A stretch of DNA of 51,591 nucleotides, taken from positions 100,800-152,390 of the forward strand of contig DGLB01000028.1 of assembly GCA_002387845.1 (NCBI GenBank). The letters are read 5' to 3'. A program made the translations under genes and the position numbers. The stretch is from Stenotrophomonas maltophilia. Lineage in GTDB: Bacteria > Pseudomonadota > Gammaproteobacteria > Xanthomonadales > Xanthomonadaceae. The stretch's first letter is position 1. The number at the start of each line of letters is the position of its first letter. Positions 24,471 to 31,175 of this stretch are shown here, piece by piece. Below the pieces are notes generated by a model. That model did no database searches and was not told the origin of the DNA. It was given only the letters and a program-made list of their open reading frames with translations.

Positions 24471-25088
24471 TCAATAATCAGCTGCATCGTCGAGGGTCAT
24501 GCCGCTATCACCCTCGAACACGCCAAAACCGCTCTCCAGCAAAGCGTCACGCATCGTTCGATCACACACGATCAGGTCGCCATTGAATGGAGACCTGAAA
24601 ATATGTGCACCGTTCACAACGTCCTTCTTAAAGGCGAGGCGTGCGCCTCCCGCCAACCGATAGAACTTGCCTGATGGAAAACCTTCAGTAAGAACTTTAA
24701 CTTCAGATGCATCCTCATCAACTGCATCTAGCGTCCGCGTGACTTCACACAAGTGATACAAAGCACCGGGACTTCCATCAAAGAGGACCAGCTTGCATGG
24801 GACGAACTGAAATCCATTGGGGTCGACTGCTTCAAAAAGCCTCTTCAGGCGATCTGAAACGAGCCAATATCCCTCGAATGCCACCTGAAAATCGGCTAGT
24901 GATCCTTCCTTCGCCGCATCCCTCAGTAGCGGAGCCTCGGAAAATTCAGGAAAGCCACCGCTTTGTGGACGAATGATGCCTCTGCCCGCCGGTCGGAGGA
25001 GCTTCCTATTCACAATCTCGACTTCATTCGGAGTTACATCGAAATCAGGATTAATGATGTAGAACTCGCCAGCTCTTGGTTCATTCAT
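24471..25088 (-). CDS. Imm11-like immunity protein for the XVIPCD effector
   Basis: 205 residues, cytoplasmic. It matches the layout of the Imm11 (former DUF1629) family: start EFYIINPDFDVTPNEVEIVN, a centre FEGYWLVSDRLKRLFEAVDP, GFQFVPCKLVLFDGSPGALY and a closing part with FRSPFNGDLIVCDRTMRDAL. The gene lies immediately upstream of the effector, 35 bases before its ATG and on the same strand, so it is translated first, as is common for T4SS effector/immunity pairs. Its GC is lower than the effector's. It should neutralise the effector in the producing cell. Confidence 0.78.
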   Translation of the reverse strand: MNEPRAGEFYIINPDFDVTPNEVEIVNRKLLRPAGRGIIRPQSGGFPEFSEAPLLRDAAKEGSLADFQVAFEGYWLVSDRLKRLFEAVDPNGFQFVPCKLVLFDGSPGALYHLCEVTRTLDAVDEDASEVKVLTEGFPSGKFYRLAGGARLAFKKDVVNGAHIFRSPFNGDLIVCDRTMRDALLESGFGVFEGDSGMTLDDAADY

Positions 25089-25332
25089 TGATTATGTCTC
25101 GCTTAGTGAACAGGCAAGCCTCTGAAGTGCAACTTGTGGAGGTGGAGGGCCTCCGCACTGCAAGAAGACCTAATTCTGCCTCAGCGGCGTGGTCGCGCAG
25201 TTGGGCGTTGAGCGGGGATGGCGCGGGCTGGTCCATGCGGGTGGTACTCCGTGTGGTATCGGGCTGGGTGGTGTGCTGGTAATGATAGGGTGTCAGGGTT
25301 CGTCGGGTTTGGGAATCGGAAAAGTCCGAGCC

Positions 25333-25425
25333 CTTGAAGCCGCAGCGCAGGTCGTCTTCCACCTTGAACCGCATGTACGACGGCTTGGTCCTGGTCATGG
25401 CGTGAACCCCTTCGGCGCGGGACGG
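25333..25425 (-). pseudogene. Truncated symE-locus remnant (right copy)
   Basis: The minus strand reads MTRTKPSYMRFKVEDDLRC, nearly the same as the start of the gene at 27008-27325, preceded by the end of symE. Homology stops at about codon 22 and unrelated sequence follows. Together with the remnant at 20814-20906 it brackets the effector/immunity module. Confidence 0.75.
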
Positions 25426-25660
25426 CCCACGATGGGGGATTAGCGAAGGACCGTAGGCCGTTAGGTGCAGCGCTCAAGCCGATCTACCAAGGGGGCATAC
25501 TGAGGCCGGCAGAGCGGCAGCTGGCTGCGTTTGAGGCAAGCACCTGAGTCGACGCTACGCGACGGTGGTCGCCGTCTGGTGGCGGGGTTGGGGCCGGGTG
25601 ATCCCCAAGTGTCTACGAGATCTTGGCCAGTCCACTCAAACTCGTTCGCCAACCCGCTTT
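25426..25660. other. Non-coding stretch
   Basis: No credible gene. The last 40 bases (GATCTTGGCCAGTCCACTC, AAACTCGTTCGCCAACCCGC) are the lead-in of palindromic repeat copy 8. The 25089-25332 stretch upstream of the immunity gene likewise shows only GC-rich sequence without a convincing ORF and probably carries the effector-operon promoter. Confidence 0.4.
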
Positions 25661-25809
25661 GGTAGGGTCGGTCGTAAGACGACTGCCGATAACGGTGATC
25701 GGCACGGTAACGCATGAACATCGACCGAAGAAGCGCGCCTGCGTTCAATGGTCATGCGTCACCGGATGATGCGGATTCCACTGCAGTCGTCTATCGACCG
25801 ACCCTACCG
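25661..25809. repeat. Long palindromic repeat, copy 8
   Basis: GGTAGGGTCGGTCGTAAGAC to CGACCGACCCTACC. Trailing sequence GCAGGCATAACCGGCGCATT, CGGCATCCCGCGCATCCGG matches that after copy 7 at 20756-20806. Confidence 0.85.
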
Positions 25810-25894
25810 CAGCAGGCATAACCGGCGCATTCGGCATCCCGCGCATCCGGCACATCCGGCGTATCCCGCACATCCGCCCCCGACACCCACCCCA

Positions 25895-26299
25895 TCACCG
25901 CAAATCCCGGAAAAACCCCACAAACACCTCATCCCTCAACCACTGGTGCCGCTGCCTCAACGTAAACATCACCGCCTCCGTCTTCGTCGCCCGCGCCAAC
26001 CACTCCGCATTGCCACTGCACCGCGCCGCCTCCAGCTCCCGCCGGGCCTCCGCCAGCAACCGCCCCACGTGGTCTTCCAGCACCCACAGCGCCATCTCTA
26101 TACGCGGCAGCCGAGCCTGCCGCGCCAGTGCCACGCCCTGCAGGGCCCGCTGCAACCGCTCCACATGCCCGGGGTAATCCTTCAACTGCTCCTGCAGCCG
26201 CGCCGGCAGCGGCGGCAGGTTCAGGCGCGGGCGGCTGCCGGGGCTGGGAATGGGCCGCACGCGCCCGGGCATTGCCCGCAACCAGCGCCTGATCACCAT
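25895..26299 (-). CDS. Small helical protein of unknown function
   Basis: 134 residues from the ATG at 26299 (a GTG three codons upstream is possible). Mostly helical and basic: LPARLQEQLKDYPGHVERLQ, ALWVLEDHVGRLLAEARREL, TLRQRHQWLRDEVFVGFF. No signal peptide or known domain. The start overlaps the end of the higA-like gene by 7 bases, suggesting co-transcription with it. Confidence 0.55.
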   Translation of the reverse strand: MVIRRWLRAMPGRVRPIPSPGSRPRLNLPPLPARLQEQLKDYPGHVERLQRALQGVALARQARLPRIEMALWVLEDHVGRLLAEARRELEAARCSGNAEWLARATKTEAVMFTLRQRHQWLRDEVFVGFFRDLR

Positions 26300-26646
26300 G
26301 GGTGCCACTCACCGGTTTCGCTTACGGTGTGCCATGCCTCGGCCTGCTCATCCGGTGCCGGCCTGATGTTCGCCGTGGGGTGCGGCTTTGCGCGTTCGGC
26401 CATCTCCAGGTCAAAGCGCACCTGCAGGTTCATCCAGAACCACGGCGAGGTGTTGAAGTAACACCCCAGGCGCATTGCCGTATCCGCGGTGATGGCGGTG
26501 GTGCCGCGCATGATGGCGGCAATGCGGGTGTGCGAAACGTGCAGCGCACACGCCAGGGCGCGGCCGGAAAGCCGCATCGGCACCATGAAGTCTTCGGCCA
26601 ATATGGTGCCGGGGTGCAGCGGCGGCACTTCCTCACTTCGGAACAT
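26293..26646 (-). CDS. higA: HigA-family antitoxin
   Basis: 117 residues from MFRSEEVPPLHPGTILAEDF. The helix-turn-helix is typical of HigA: MRLSGRALACALHVSHTRIA, AIMRGTTAITADTAMRLGCY, then FNTSPWFWMNLQVRFDLEMA, the standard HigA/VapI signature. HigA proteins bind a HigB ribonuclease and repress their own operon. The gene upstream is not recognisably HigB, so the antitoxin may be orphaned or paired with an unusual partner. A C-terminal extension of about 20 residues is present. Confidence 0.85.
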   Translation of the reverse strand: MFRSEEVPPLHPGTILAEDFMVPMRLSGRALACALHVSHTRIAAIMRGTTAITADTAMRLGCYFNTSPWFWMNLQVRFDLEMAERAKPHPTANIRPAPDEQAEAWHTVSETGEWHPW

Positions 26647-26932
26647 GAGGGTAGCCTCCGCGCCGGCCATGGGTGGGGTTGTGCCAGCCGTACTGGCGCT
26701 GCACCAGCGCTTCAAGGTCCTGCGGCGTTTGCGGGTGTTTCGCCCAGGGCCGCGGGTGCGGCAGGTGCCTGAGCAGGAAGAACGCCGCCGTGCGCAGATC
26801 CCCATTGACCTGCTGATACAGAATCGGAACCCCGCGCAGGTTGCGGGATTTGCGCAGATACCAACCCAGCACGCCACGCACGGCACGCAGGCACCCAGCC
26901 CGCGCAGAACGCAGGGGAATAAAGATGTTCAT
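26633..26932 (-). CDS. Unrecognised small protein upstream of higA
   Basis: 99 residues from the ATG at 26932 (GGAG 8 bases before it). Basic: NIFIPLRSARAGCLRAVRGV, then LRGVPILYQQVNGDLRTAAF and the conserved-looking end RQYGWHNPTHGRRGGYPHVP. It overlaps the higA start by 14 bases and stands where HigB usually is, but has no RelE/HigB-like pattern. It could be a divergent toxin partner; that is speculation from position. Confidence 0.5.
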   Translation of the reverse strand: MNIFIPLRSARAGCLRAVRGVLGWYLRKSRNLRGVPILYQQVNGDLRTAAFFLLRHLPHPRPWAKHPQTPQDLEALVQRQYGWHNPTHGRRGGYPHVPK

Positions 26933-26960
26933 AAGACTCTCCAAATCCGGCGATGTCGCC

Positions 26961-26982
26961 GTAGTGCCACGCCATGCGTGGC
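26961..26982. repeat. Short SMAG/REP palindrome, second subtype
   Basis: GTAGTGCCACGCCATGCGTG plus GC, the same hairpin as inside the effector gene at 22070-22094. It lies between the stop of the gene ending at 27008 and the small gene starting at 26932. Confidence 0.8.
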
Positions 26983-27007
26983 AACCACGGACGAACCCAC
27001 CAACCGA

Positions 27008-27325
27008 TTACTTAAGGCCGAAGCGAGAACTGGCCCACCCTTCCCGCCGAGCCCGCTGCACCTCATCCTCCTCCCCAAACTCCGGCTCTCTCGGCTCCAC
27101 AGGCGGCATCTCCTGCCGCACCTTCAACGCCGCCCGATCCACCGCATCACTCCAGCAGGTAAGGTCCACCGCATGCGGGTCGTATTCCAGCTCCACGAAC
27201 CGCTCCATGAACAAGCGAATAGCCTCGGCCGGGTAGTAATGCGCCCGCATGGCCGAGCCCTTGAAGCGGCAGCGCAGGTCGTCTTCCACCTTGAACCGCA
27301 TGTACGACGGCTTGGTCATGGTCAT
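27008..27325 (-). CDS. Small protein coupled to SymE-like toxin
   Basis: 105 residues from MTMTKPSYMRFKVEDDLRCR; the longer open frame upstream is symE in another frame. Its start overlaps the symE stop by 4 bases (ATGA). Central helix HYYPAEAIRLFMERFVELEY and an acidic end (EPREPEFGEEDEVQRARREG). No family recognised. Broken copies of its 5' and 3' parts occur at 25333-25425 and 20814-20850, showing the pair has been duplicated locally. Being coupled to a toxin, it may be an accessory or antitoxin protein. Confidence 0.6.
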   Translation of the reverse strand: MTMTKPSYMRFKVEDDLRCRFKGSAMRAHYYPAEAIRLFMERFVELEYDPHAVDLTCWSDAVDRAALKVRQEMPPVEPREPEFGEEDEVQRARREGWASSRFGLK

Positions 27326-27720
27326 GGCGTGAACCCCTTCGGTGCGGGGTGGTGGGCGTAGGCCTGCACCTGGCTGTAGTGGACCTCGCGTTCCAGCGTG
27401 GTGGGCATGTGCAGGGTGCGGAAGCCCGGCGGGTAGCGCGGGGTGATGACGAGCTGTTCGCCGGTCCACTCGAACCTGAGCGTGGTGCCCTTGCCCAGCC
27501 CGATGTGGCGCAGCCAGCGGCCGCGGGTGAGGAAGAACGGGACGTATTCGTCGTCTTCTTCGTCGTTGGCGGGCGGGGGATTGGGGGGCTCGGAGCCACC
27601 GGCGGAGGCGGCAGCCTGGGGTGGTGGGGTTGGGGTTTCGGCGTCCGGTTGTATAGCCGCCGGATCGCGCTCGGGGTTGGGTGTTTCGGGCCAGATCTTT
27701 TGCATGATGGACAGCCTCAT
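27322..27720 (-). CDS. symE: SymE-like toxin (AbrB-fold type I toxin family)
   Basis: 132 residues. The N-terminal 60 are proline-rich and acidic (low complexity); the C-terminal part is SymE-like: VPFFLTRGRWLRHIGLGKGT, TLRFEWTGEQLVITPRYP. SymE in E. coli is an SOS-induced AbrB-fold toxin controlled by the antisense RNA SymR. Two ATGs (27720, 27705) are possible; the second has GAGG at a suitable distance. The leader upstream contains strong secondary structure. Confidence 0.75.
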   Translation of the reverse strand: MRLSIMQKIWPETPNPERDPAAIQPDAETPTPPPQAAASAGGSEPPNPPPANDEEDDEYVPFFLTRGRWLRHIGLGKGTTLRFEWTGEQLVITPRYPPGFRTLHMPTTLEREVHYSQVQAYAHHPAPKGFTP

Positions 27721-27723
27721 GGA

Positions 27724-27885
27724 GTAGGCCCCCCTCGCCGGAGGTGGCGAGGGGTGGTCGGGAGGTTGGAACCGTCAAGCGAGAAACGGCGTGGCGCATT
27801 TCCCCCGAGGAGAGGGTGTTGTATTAACCACCCTCCCGACCTCGGGCCTACGTCCATCATTGTTCTCGCTTGGGAGGTTCCACGC
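27724..27885. promoter_or_regulatory. Highly structured leader upstream of symE
   Basis: Three nested arms: TTGGAACC..CAAGCGAGAA (27766-27785) with TTCTCGCTTGGGAGGTTCCA (27863-27882); CCCGAGG (27803-27809) with CCTCGGG (27839-27845); and GAGGGTG with CACCCTC (27812-27836). A separate hairpin, CCCCTCGCC/GGCGAGGGG, lies next to the symE start (27731-27754). This could be a folded 5' UTR, a divergent antisense RNA like SymR, or a strong transcription barrier. Confidence 0.5.
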
Positions 27886-28057
27886 TCCGTCCATGTACCT
27901 TGCTCGATCCCGATCTTGAAAAGTACCCCAGCAAAATCATTGACTTAGGGCGACATTTCGGAAACGACAAATGGCTGTCGCAAGTGGCCGTTTCAGTCGC
28001 AGGATTTGGGACGCAATGCACAGATCATGCCCCTCCCTCGTAGGAGACGGACGAAAA

Positions 28058-28270
28058 ATGCAGATTGATTCGGAGTGGCTGGCCGCTTTTGATGAGGCGC
28101 TTTTGGCCCTTTTTGCGATTGACCACGCGGATGCGGGGATGGATCGGGAGGAGTTGGGGTGGTACTGCGAGATGCCGGCTGGGGAGGCGGCGGTGGCGTA
28201 TGGGGAGGACTTTGATCTTTGTCGGAGGGATCGGGTTTGGCCGGTGTGGGGGTTGAGGTTGGTTAGCTGA
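28058..28270 (+). CDS. Small acidic protein of unknown function
   Basis: 70 residues from MQIDSEWLAAFDEALLALFA; upstream in-frame starts read poor sequence. Two helices with many acids (IDHADAGMDREELGWYCEMP, AGEAAVAYGEDFDLCRRDRV). Composition is GC-rich like the chromosome, unlike the following island. No family is recognised. A C10 run follows the stop (28276-28285). Confidence 0.5.
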   Translation: MQIDSEWLAAFDEALLALFAIDHADAGMDREELGWYCEMPAGEAAVAYGEDFDLCRRDRVWPVWGLRLVS

Positions 28271-28366
28271 GATCGCCCCCCCCCCGCCCCAACAGCCGAT
28301 CCTTGAGAGCGTGGCCGAGGCTAGGCTGCCGCCGCCTGGGCAGGCAAAGATGAACAGGCATGAACG

Positions 28367-28422
28367 CACCAGGAGAGTCATTGAAACACTCCTGGTGAGT
28401 GGATTTGCGTCACTCTGTGACG
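28367..28422 (+). promoter_or_regulatory. Hairpin and palindromic operator candidate before the DGQHR gene
   Basis: CACCAGGAG (28367-28375) and CTCCTGGTG (28389-28397) form a perfect 9-bp stem with a 13-base loop. Ten bases later GCGTCACTCTGTGACG (28407-28422) is a near-perfect palindrome around TCT. They lie 70-120 bases before the first gene of the defence-like island and may bind a controller protein or end read-through from the left. Confidence 0.4.
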
Positions 28423-28489
28423 TTTACAACCATCCTGGGACATGCTTAAATCCTCCCTGGCCGCCATTGGCCTTCTCCAGGAGGCAACG

Positions 28490-29923
28490 ATGCATCAGCA
28501 AGAGATCGATAACCTTCCTACTCCGATGACGGGGAATCTCGACGATCTATTGATCGCGGGCGACACAACCGAAAAGGCATTCAAGGTGTTTGTTGGGCAC
28601 AACCTGGGCCATCGCGTGTTTCTTCTTCAGGTTCCAATGCATGAGTTCTTTCAAATCTCTGAAGTTGCCAATGATGCCGGCCAAAGCGGCGAGGACGCTG
28701 TAACACAACGAAAATTGGATCCAGTACATGCGCAGAAGCTGGCCACGTACATTCTGAAAGGCCTTGTTCACGGTGCCATTGTGAGACGGACCGCAGCAAA
28801 GAGAGATTCGTCGAGCGCGCTCGATAACATCTTGCTGCAAATGGGGCGTCAGCCGTACATGTCCATCCAGCCTTTAGTTGCGAACATCCGCGAAATGCAG
28901 GAAGGAGGTAGAAACCTTCGTGCTGATCGAATTCTCTCTCAAGCTGATGGCACAACGGTCGGGTTCACGATCTACCTCTCGCAGCAGCATGTTCTGTGGG
29001 TCATCGATGGTCAGCACCGCCGCTGGGCAATGAAAATGGTGTTCGACTTTCTTGACTCCGTTCTGCGTACTAGGTCATATCCGAAGAAGAGCAGCCTCTA
29101 CGGGAACGGTGAAGTTGAATCTTCCGAACTGATCGCATGGCAAGAGGTTCTTGAGAGTGCGAAGAGCTTCTGCACGGTGTCTACCGAAGTCCATATGGGG
29201 CTGAGGCCCGAGCAGGAAAGGCAACTCTTCCACGACCTTAACAACCTTGGCAAGAAAGTTGACAGGAACCTAGCCCTGAAGTTTGACAACTCCAATCCCA
29301 TTAATCTCTTCATCAAGGAAGTTCTCCATGGAGAGCTTTCCCTCAACATCGTGGAGAAGGAAGTGAAGGAATGGAAGGATGACGAGGGAGCACTTACGCT
29401 GAAGGACGCTGTAGCCGTCAACGCGATCCTCTTCCTCAACAAGACCAACATCGCAGGTGCCACGCCAGCAGATGTAACGGAACGGTCCGCAGCTGCAAGA
29501 TCATTCTGGGAGGCAGTTGAAGCTATTCCCGGCTTTGGCGAAAGCAGTGCGAAATTGAAAACGGTTGCTGCCCAACCAGTGGTTCTGAAGGCAATTGCGA
29601 AACTTGTCTTTGACTTCGGGTTCAGCGCGAGACGCCCAGAGAATGGCAGCGAACTACTTGATCTGCTACTGAGCTCTCTCACCGATATGGATTTTTCGCA
29701 TGAGAATCCGATGTGGCGCTTCTACGAACTCAATGCAGAAGAGCGGGCTAAAATGAGCCTCGAAGGACTCGGACAATATCTACCCCAAGCGGAAACTGGC
29801 AACCGCGATATCGGCTCGTACCAAGGGGGACTGATGCGCTTCGGCGCAAAGCACAACGACATCTACCCAATTCTTGGTGACATGATTCGGTGGAAACTAG
29901 GCCTACCCAATCGCCACAAGTAG
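28490..29923 (+). CDS. DGQHR-domain protein (DndB/DptB-like)
   Basis: 477 residues from the ATG at 28490, preceded by CAGGAGG at good spacing. The diagnostic motif VLWVIDGQHRRWAMKMVFDF lies at about residues 178-197, after a ParB-like leading part (RVFLLQVPMHEFFQISEVAN) and VHAQKLATYILKGLVHGAIV. ERQLFHDLNNLGKKVDRNLA is the conserved second block of this family. DGQHR proteins include DndB, a regulator in phosphorothioate DNA modification, and relatives in other defence loci. No dndA, C, D or E is here, so phosphorothioation is not supported. It opens the island and converges on the methyltransferase gene. Confidence 0.85.
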   Translation: MHQQEIDNLPTPMTGNLDDLLIAGDTTEKAFKVFVGHNLGHRVFLLQVPMHEFFQISEVANDAGQSGEDAVTQRKLDPVHAQKLATYILKGLVHGAIVRRTAAKRDSSSALDNILLQMGRQPYMSIQPLVANIREMQEGGRNLRADRILSQADGTTVGFTIYLSQQHVLWVIDGQHRRWAMKMVFDFLDSVLRTRSYPKKSSLYGNGEVESSELIAWQEVLESAKSFCTVSTEVHMGLRPEQERQLFHDLNNLGKKVDRNLALKFDNSNPINLFIKEVLHGELSLNIVEKEVKEWKDDEGALTLKDAVAVNAILFLNKTNIAGATPADVTERSAAARSFWEAVEAIPGFGESSAKLKTVAAQPVVLKAIAKLVFDFGFSARRPENGSELLDLLLSSLTDMDFSHENPMWRFYELNAEERAKMSLEGLGQYLPQAETGNRDIGSYQGGLMRFGAKHNDIYPILGDMIRWKLGLPNRHK

Positions 29924-29937
29924 GACTCGATCCGCGT

Positions 29938-29958
29938 GAGCCCATTCAATATGGGCTC
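29938..29958 (+). terminator. Hairpin between convergent DGQHR and methyltransferase genes
   Basis: GAGCCCAT-TCAAT-ATGGGCTC: eight base pairs, 14 bases after the DGQHR stop. No T run follows, so it is at best a weak or factor-dependent terminator. The rest of the gap to 30096 shows no gene. Confidence 0.4.
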
Positions 29959-30096
29959 GCGCGAAACTCGCGTCGATAGTTACCAATCCGCGATGAAATT
30001 TCCGAGAGAAACGCGACCGCTTATGTTCAACGGCAGCATCTTCACAGGAAGGCGGAGTTTCACGCCGTGAATGGCTCCAACGACCGGGATTTGGCT

Positions 30097-31053
30097 CTAG
30101 GCTCGAGCGCGAAGCTGTTTGATGACATCCGTCATGACTGGACTACAAATACCGTTCCCACAGAGCTTGACCTTATCGCGCCTCGTTCCAACCGGAAATT
30201 TGTGCGACTTTGGCACACCCATTGCACGCGCCAGTTCTGTTGGCTGCAACATCCTCATCTTCCAACCTTTACCGGTAGGACGAACCAGGGCAAACCGGTC
30301 GAGGGTCGTGATGGTTCTGAGCGGATCACTTAGGCGCTGCCAGCCCCCTCCCTTATCTGAGCCGTAATACACCACTAGGAAGGGATTCAGACCCACCTCA
30401 GCCATCGCCGCCTCAGCATACCTGATAGTTCGATCAGCCCTACCCGGAACATAGAGGTCAGATTCCGGCCATGTGCCCACTGGATCGAGAATATCTTCGG
30501 CCCCGCGCCGCTTCCTTTGGGGCACTTTTACCTCCCGAGGAACATCTCCGCGCTCGGCGGTGACGAACAATCGCCTACGCCTTTGCGGTACACCGAAGCT
30601 AGATGCACAAAGCACCTGCTCCTGGACGCCATATCCCAGCCCCTCCAGCTCCCTGCGCAGCTCGGAATAGCGCTCCCATCCCTTCATGTTAGGGACGTTC
30701 TCCATGACGATCCATCTAGGCTTCAGCGCATCCACCCAATTTAACGAGGAGAAAGCGGTGTCCCTACTAGCGTCATCCCTTGGCTTCGAGCCGCGAGCAT
30801 GAGTGTGGTTGGTACACTCGGGAGAAGTTAGCAGCAACTCCACCTTCCTTCCCGCAGCCAGCCTCGGACTGACGTTTTCGACACGATCAGTCCGAACGTC
30901 CGTCGCCTTAAAGTTCTTTTTATACGTAGCTGTTGCGATATCCCACAGATCCACGGAAAGCAACGGAGCGCCACCTGCTGCGGCGGCACCGCGAGCTCCA
31001 AACCCACCTCCACAGAACAAATCCACGAAGGAAAACTGCGACGGCTTGGACAT
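30097..31053 (-). CDS. DNA (cytosine-5) methyltransferase
   Basis: 318 residues. Motif I FSFVDLFCGGGFGARG (SAM binding); motif IV LLTSPECTNHTHARG, with the catalytic cysteine present but Pro-Cys replaced by Glu-Cys; motif VI WIVMENVPNMK; motif VIII SFGVPQRRRRLFVTA; motifs IX-X near LSDPLRTITTLDRFAL and VKLCGNGICSPVM. The recognition domain between VIII and IX is short (about 60 residues), so specificity is probably simple. It is divergent from the kinase gene, with about 120 bp of shared promoter region. It would methylate host DNA, marking self for a nuclease of the same locus; which nuclease is open. Confidence 0.93.
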   Translation of the reverse strand: MSKPSQFSFVDLFCGGGFGARGAAAAGGAPLLSVDLWDIATATYKKNFKATDVRTDRVENVSPRLAAGRKVELLLTSPECTNHTHARGSKPRDDASRDTAFSSLNWVDALKPRWIVMENVPNMKGWERYSELRRELEGLGYGVQEQVLCASSFGVPQRRRRLFVTAERGDVPREVKVPQRKRRGAEDILDPVGTWPESDLYVPGRADRTIRYAEAAMAEVGLNPFLVVYYGSDKGGGWQRLSDPLRTITTLDRFALVRPTGKGWKMRMLQPTELARAMGVPKSHKFPVGTRRDKVKLCGNGICSPVMTDVIKQLRARA

Positions 31054-31175
31054 ATGATATTTTCTCTAAAGTTTGGCTAGGTTGAGCCGATCTTCCCCAG
31101 AAGGACCTAGTCACCAAGCAGGGATCGATTCTAGCAGACATCCCGCCCACCGTTGAAAGGCACAAGGACGCAAGC
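31054..31175. promoter_or_regulatory. Divergent promoter region, methyltransferase / ATPase-kinase
   Basis: 122 bp between two starts on opposite strands. AAGGACG before 31176 is the ribosome site of the kinase gene. The methyltransferase side is AT-rich (GATATTTTCTCTAAAG) with only a weak purine stretch before its ATG. Common control of both transcripts from here is likely. Confidence 0.5.

Noticed and set aside
26633..26932. HigB toxin
   Set aside because: It has the position upstream of higA, but the sequence lacks the RelE/HigB strand and basic-residue pattern; left as unknown.
28490..31053. Dnd phosphorothioation or DISARM system
   Set aside because: A DndB-like DGQHR gene and a C5-methyltransferase are present, but no dndA/C/D/E and no drmA/B/C/D/E-type helicase or PLD genes are seen.
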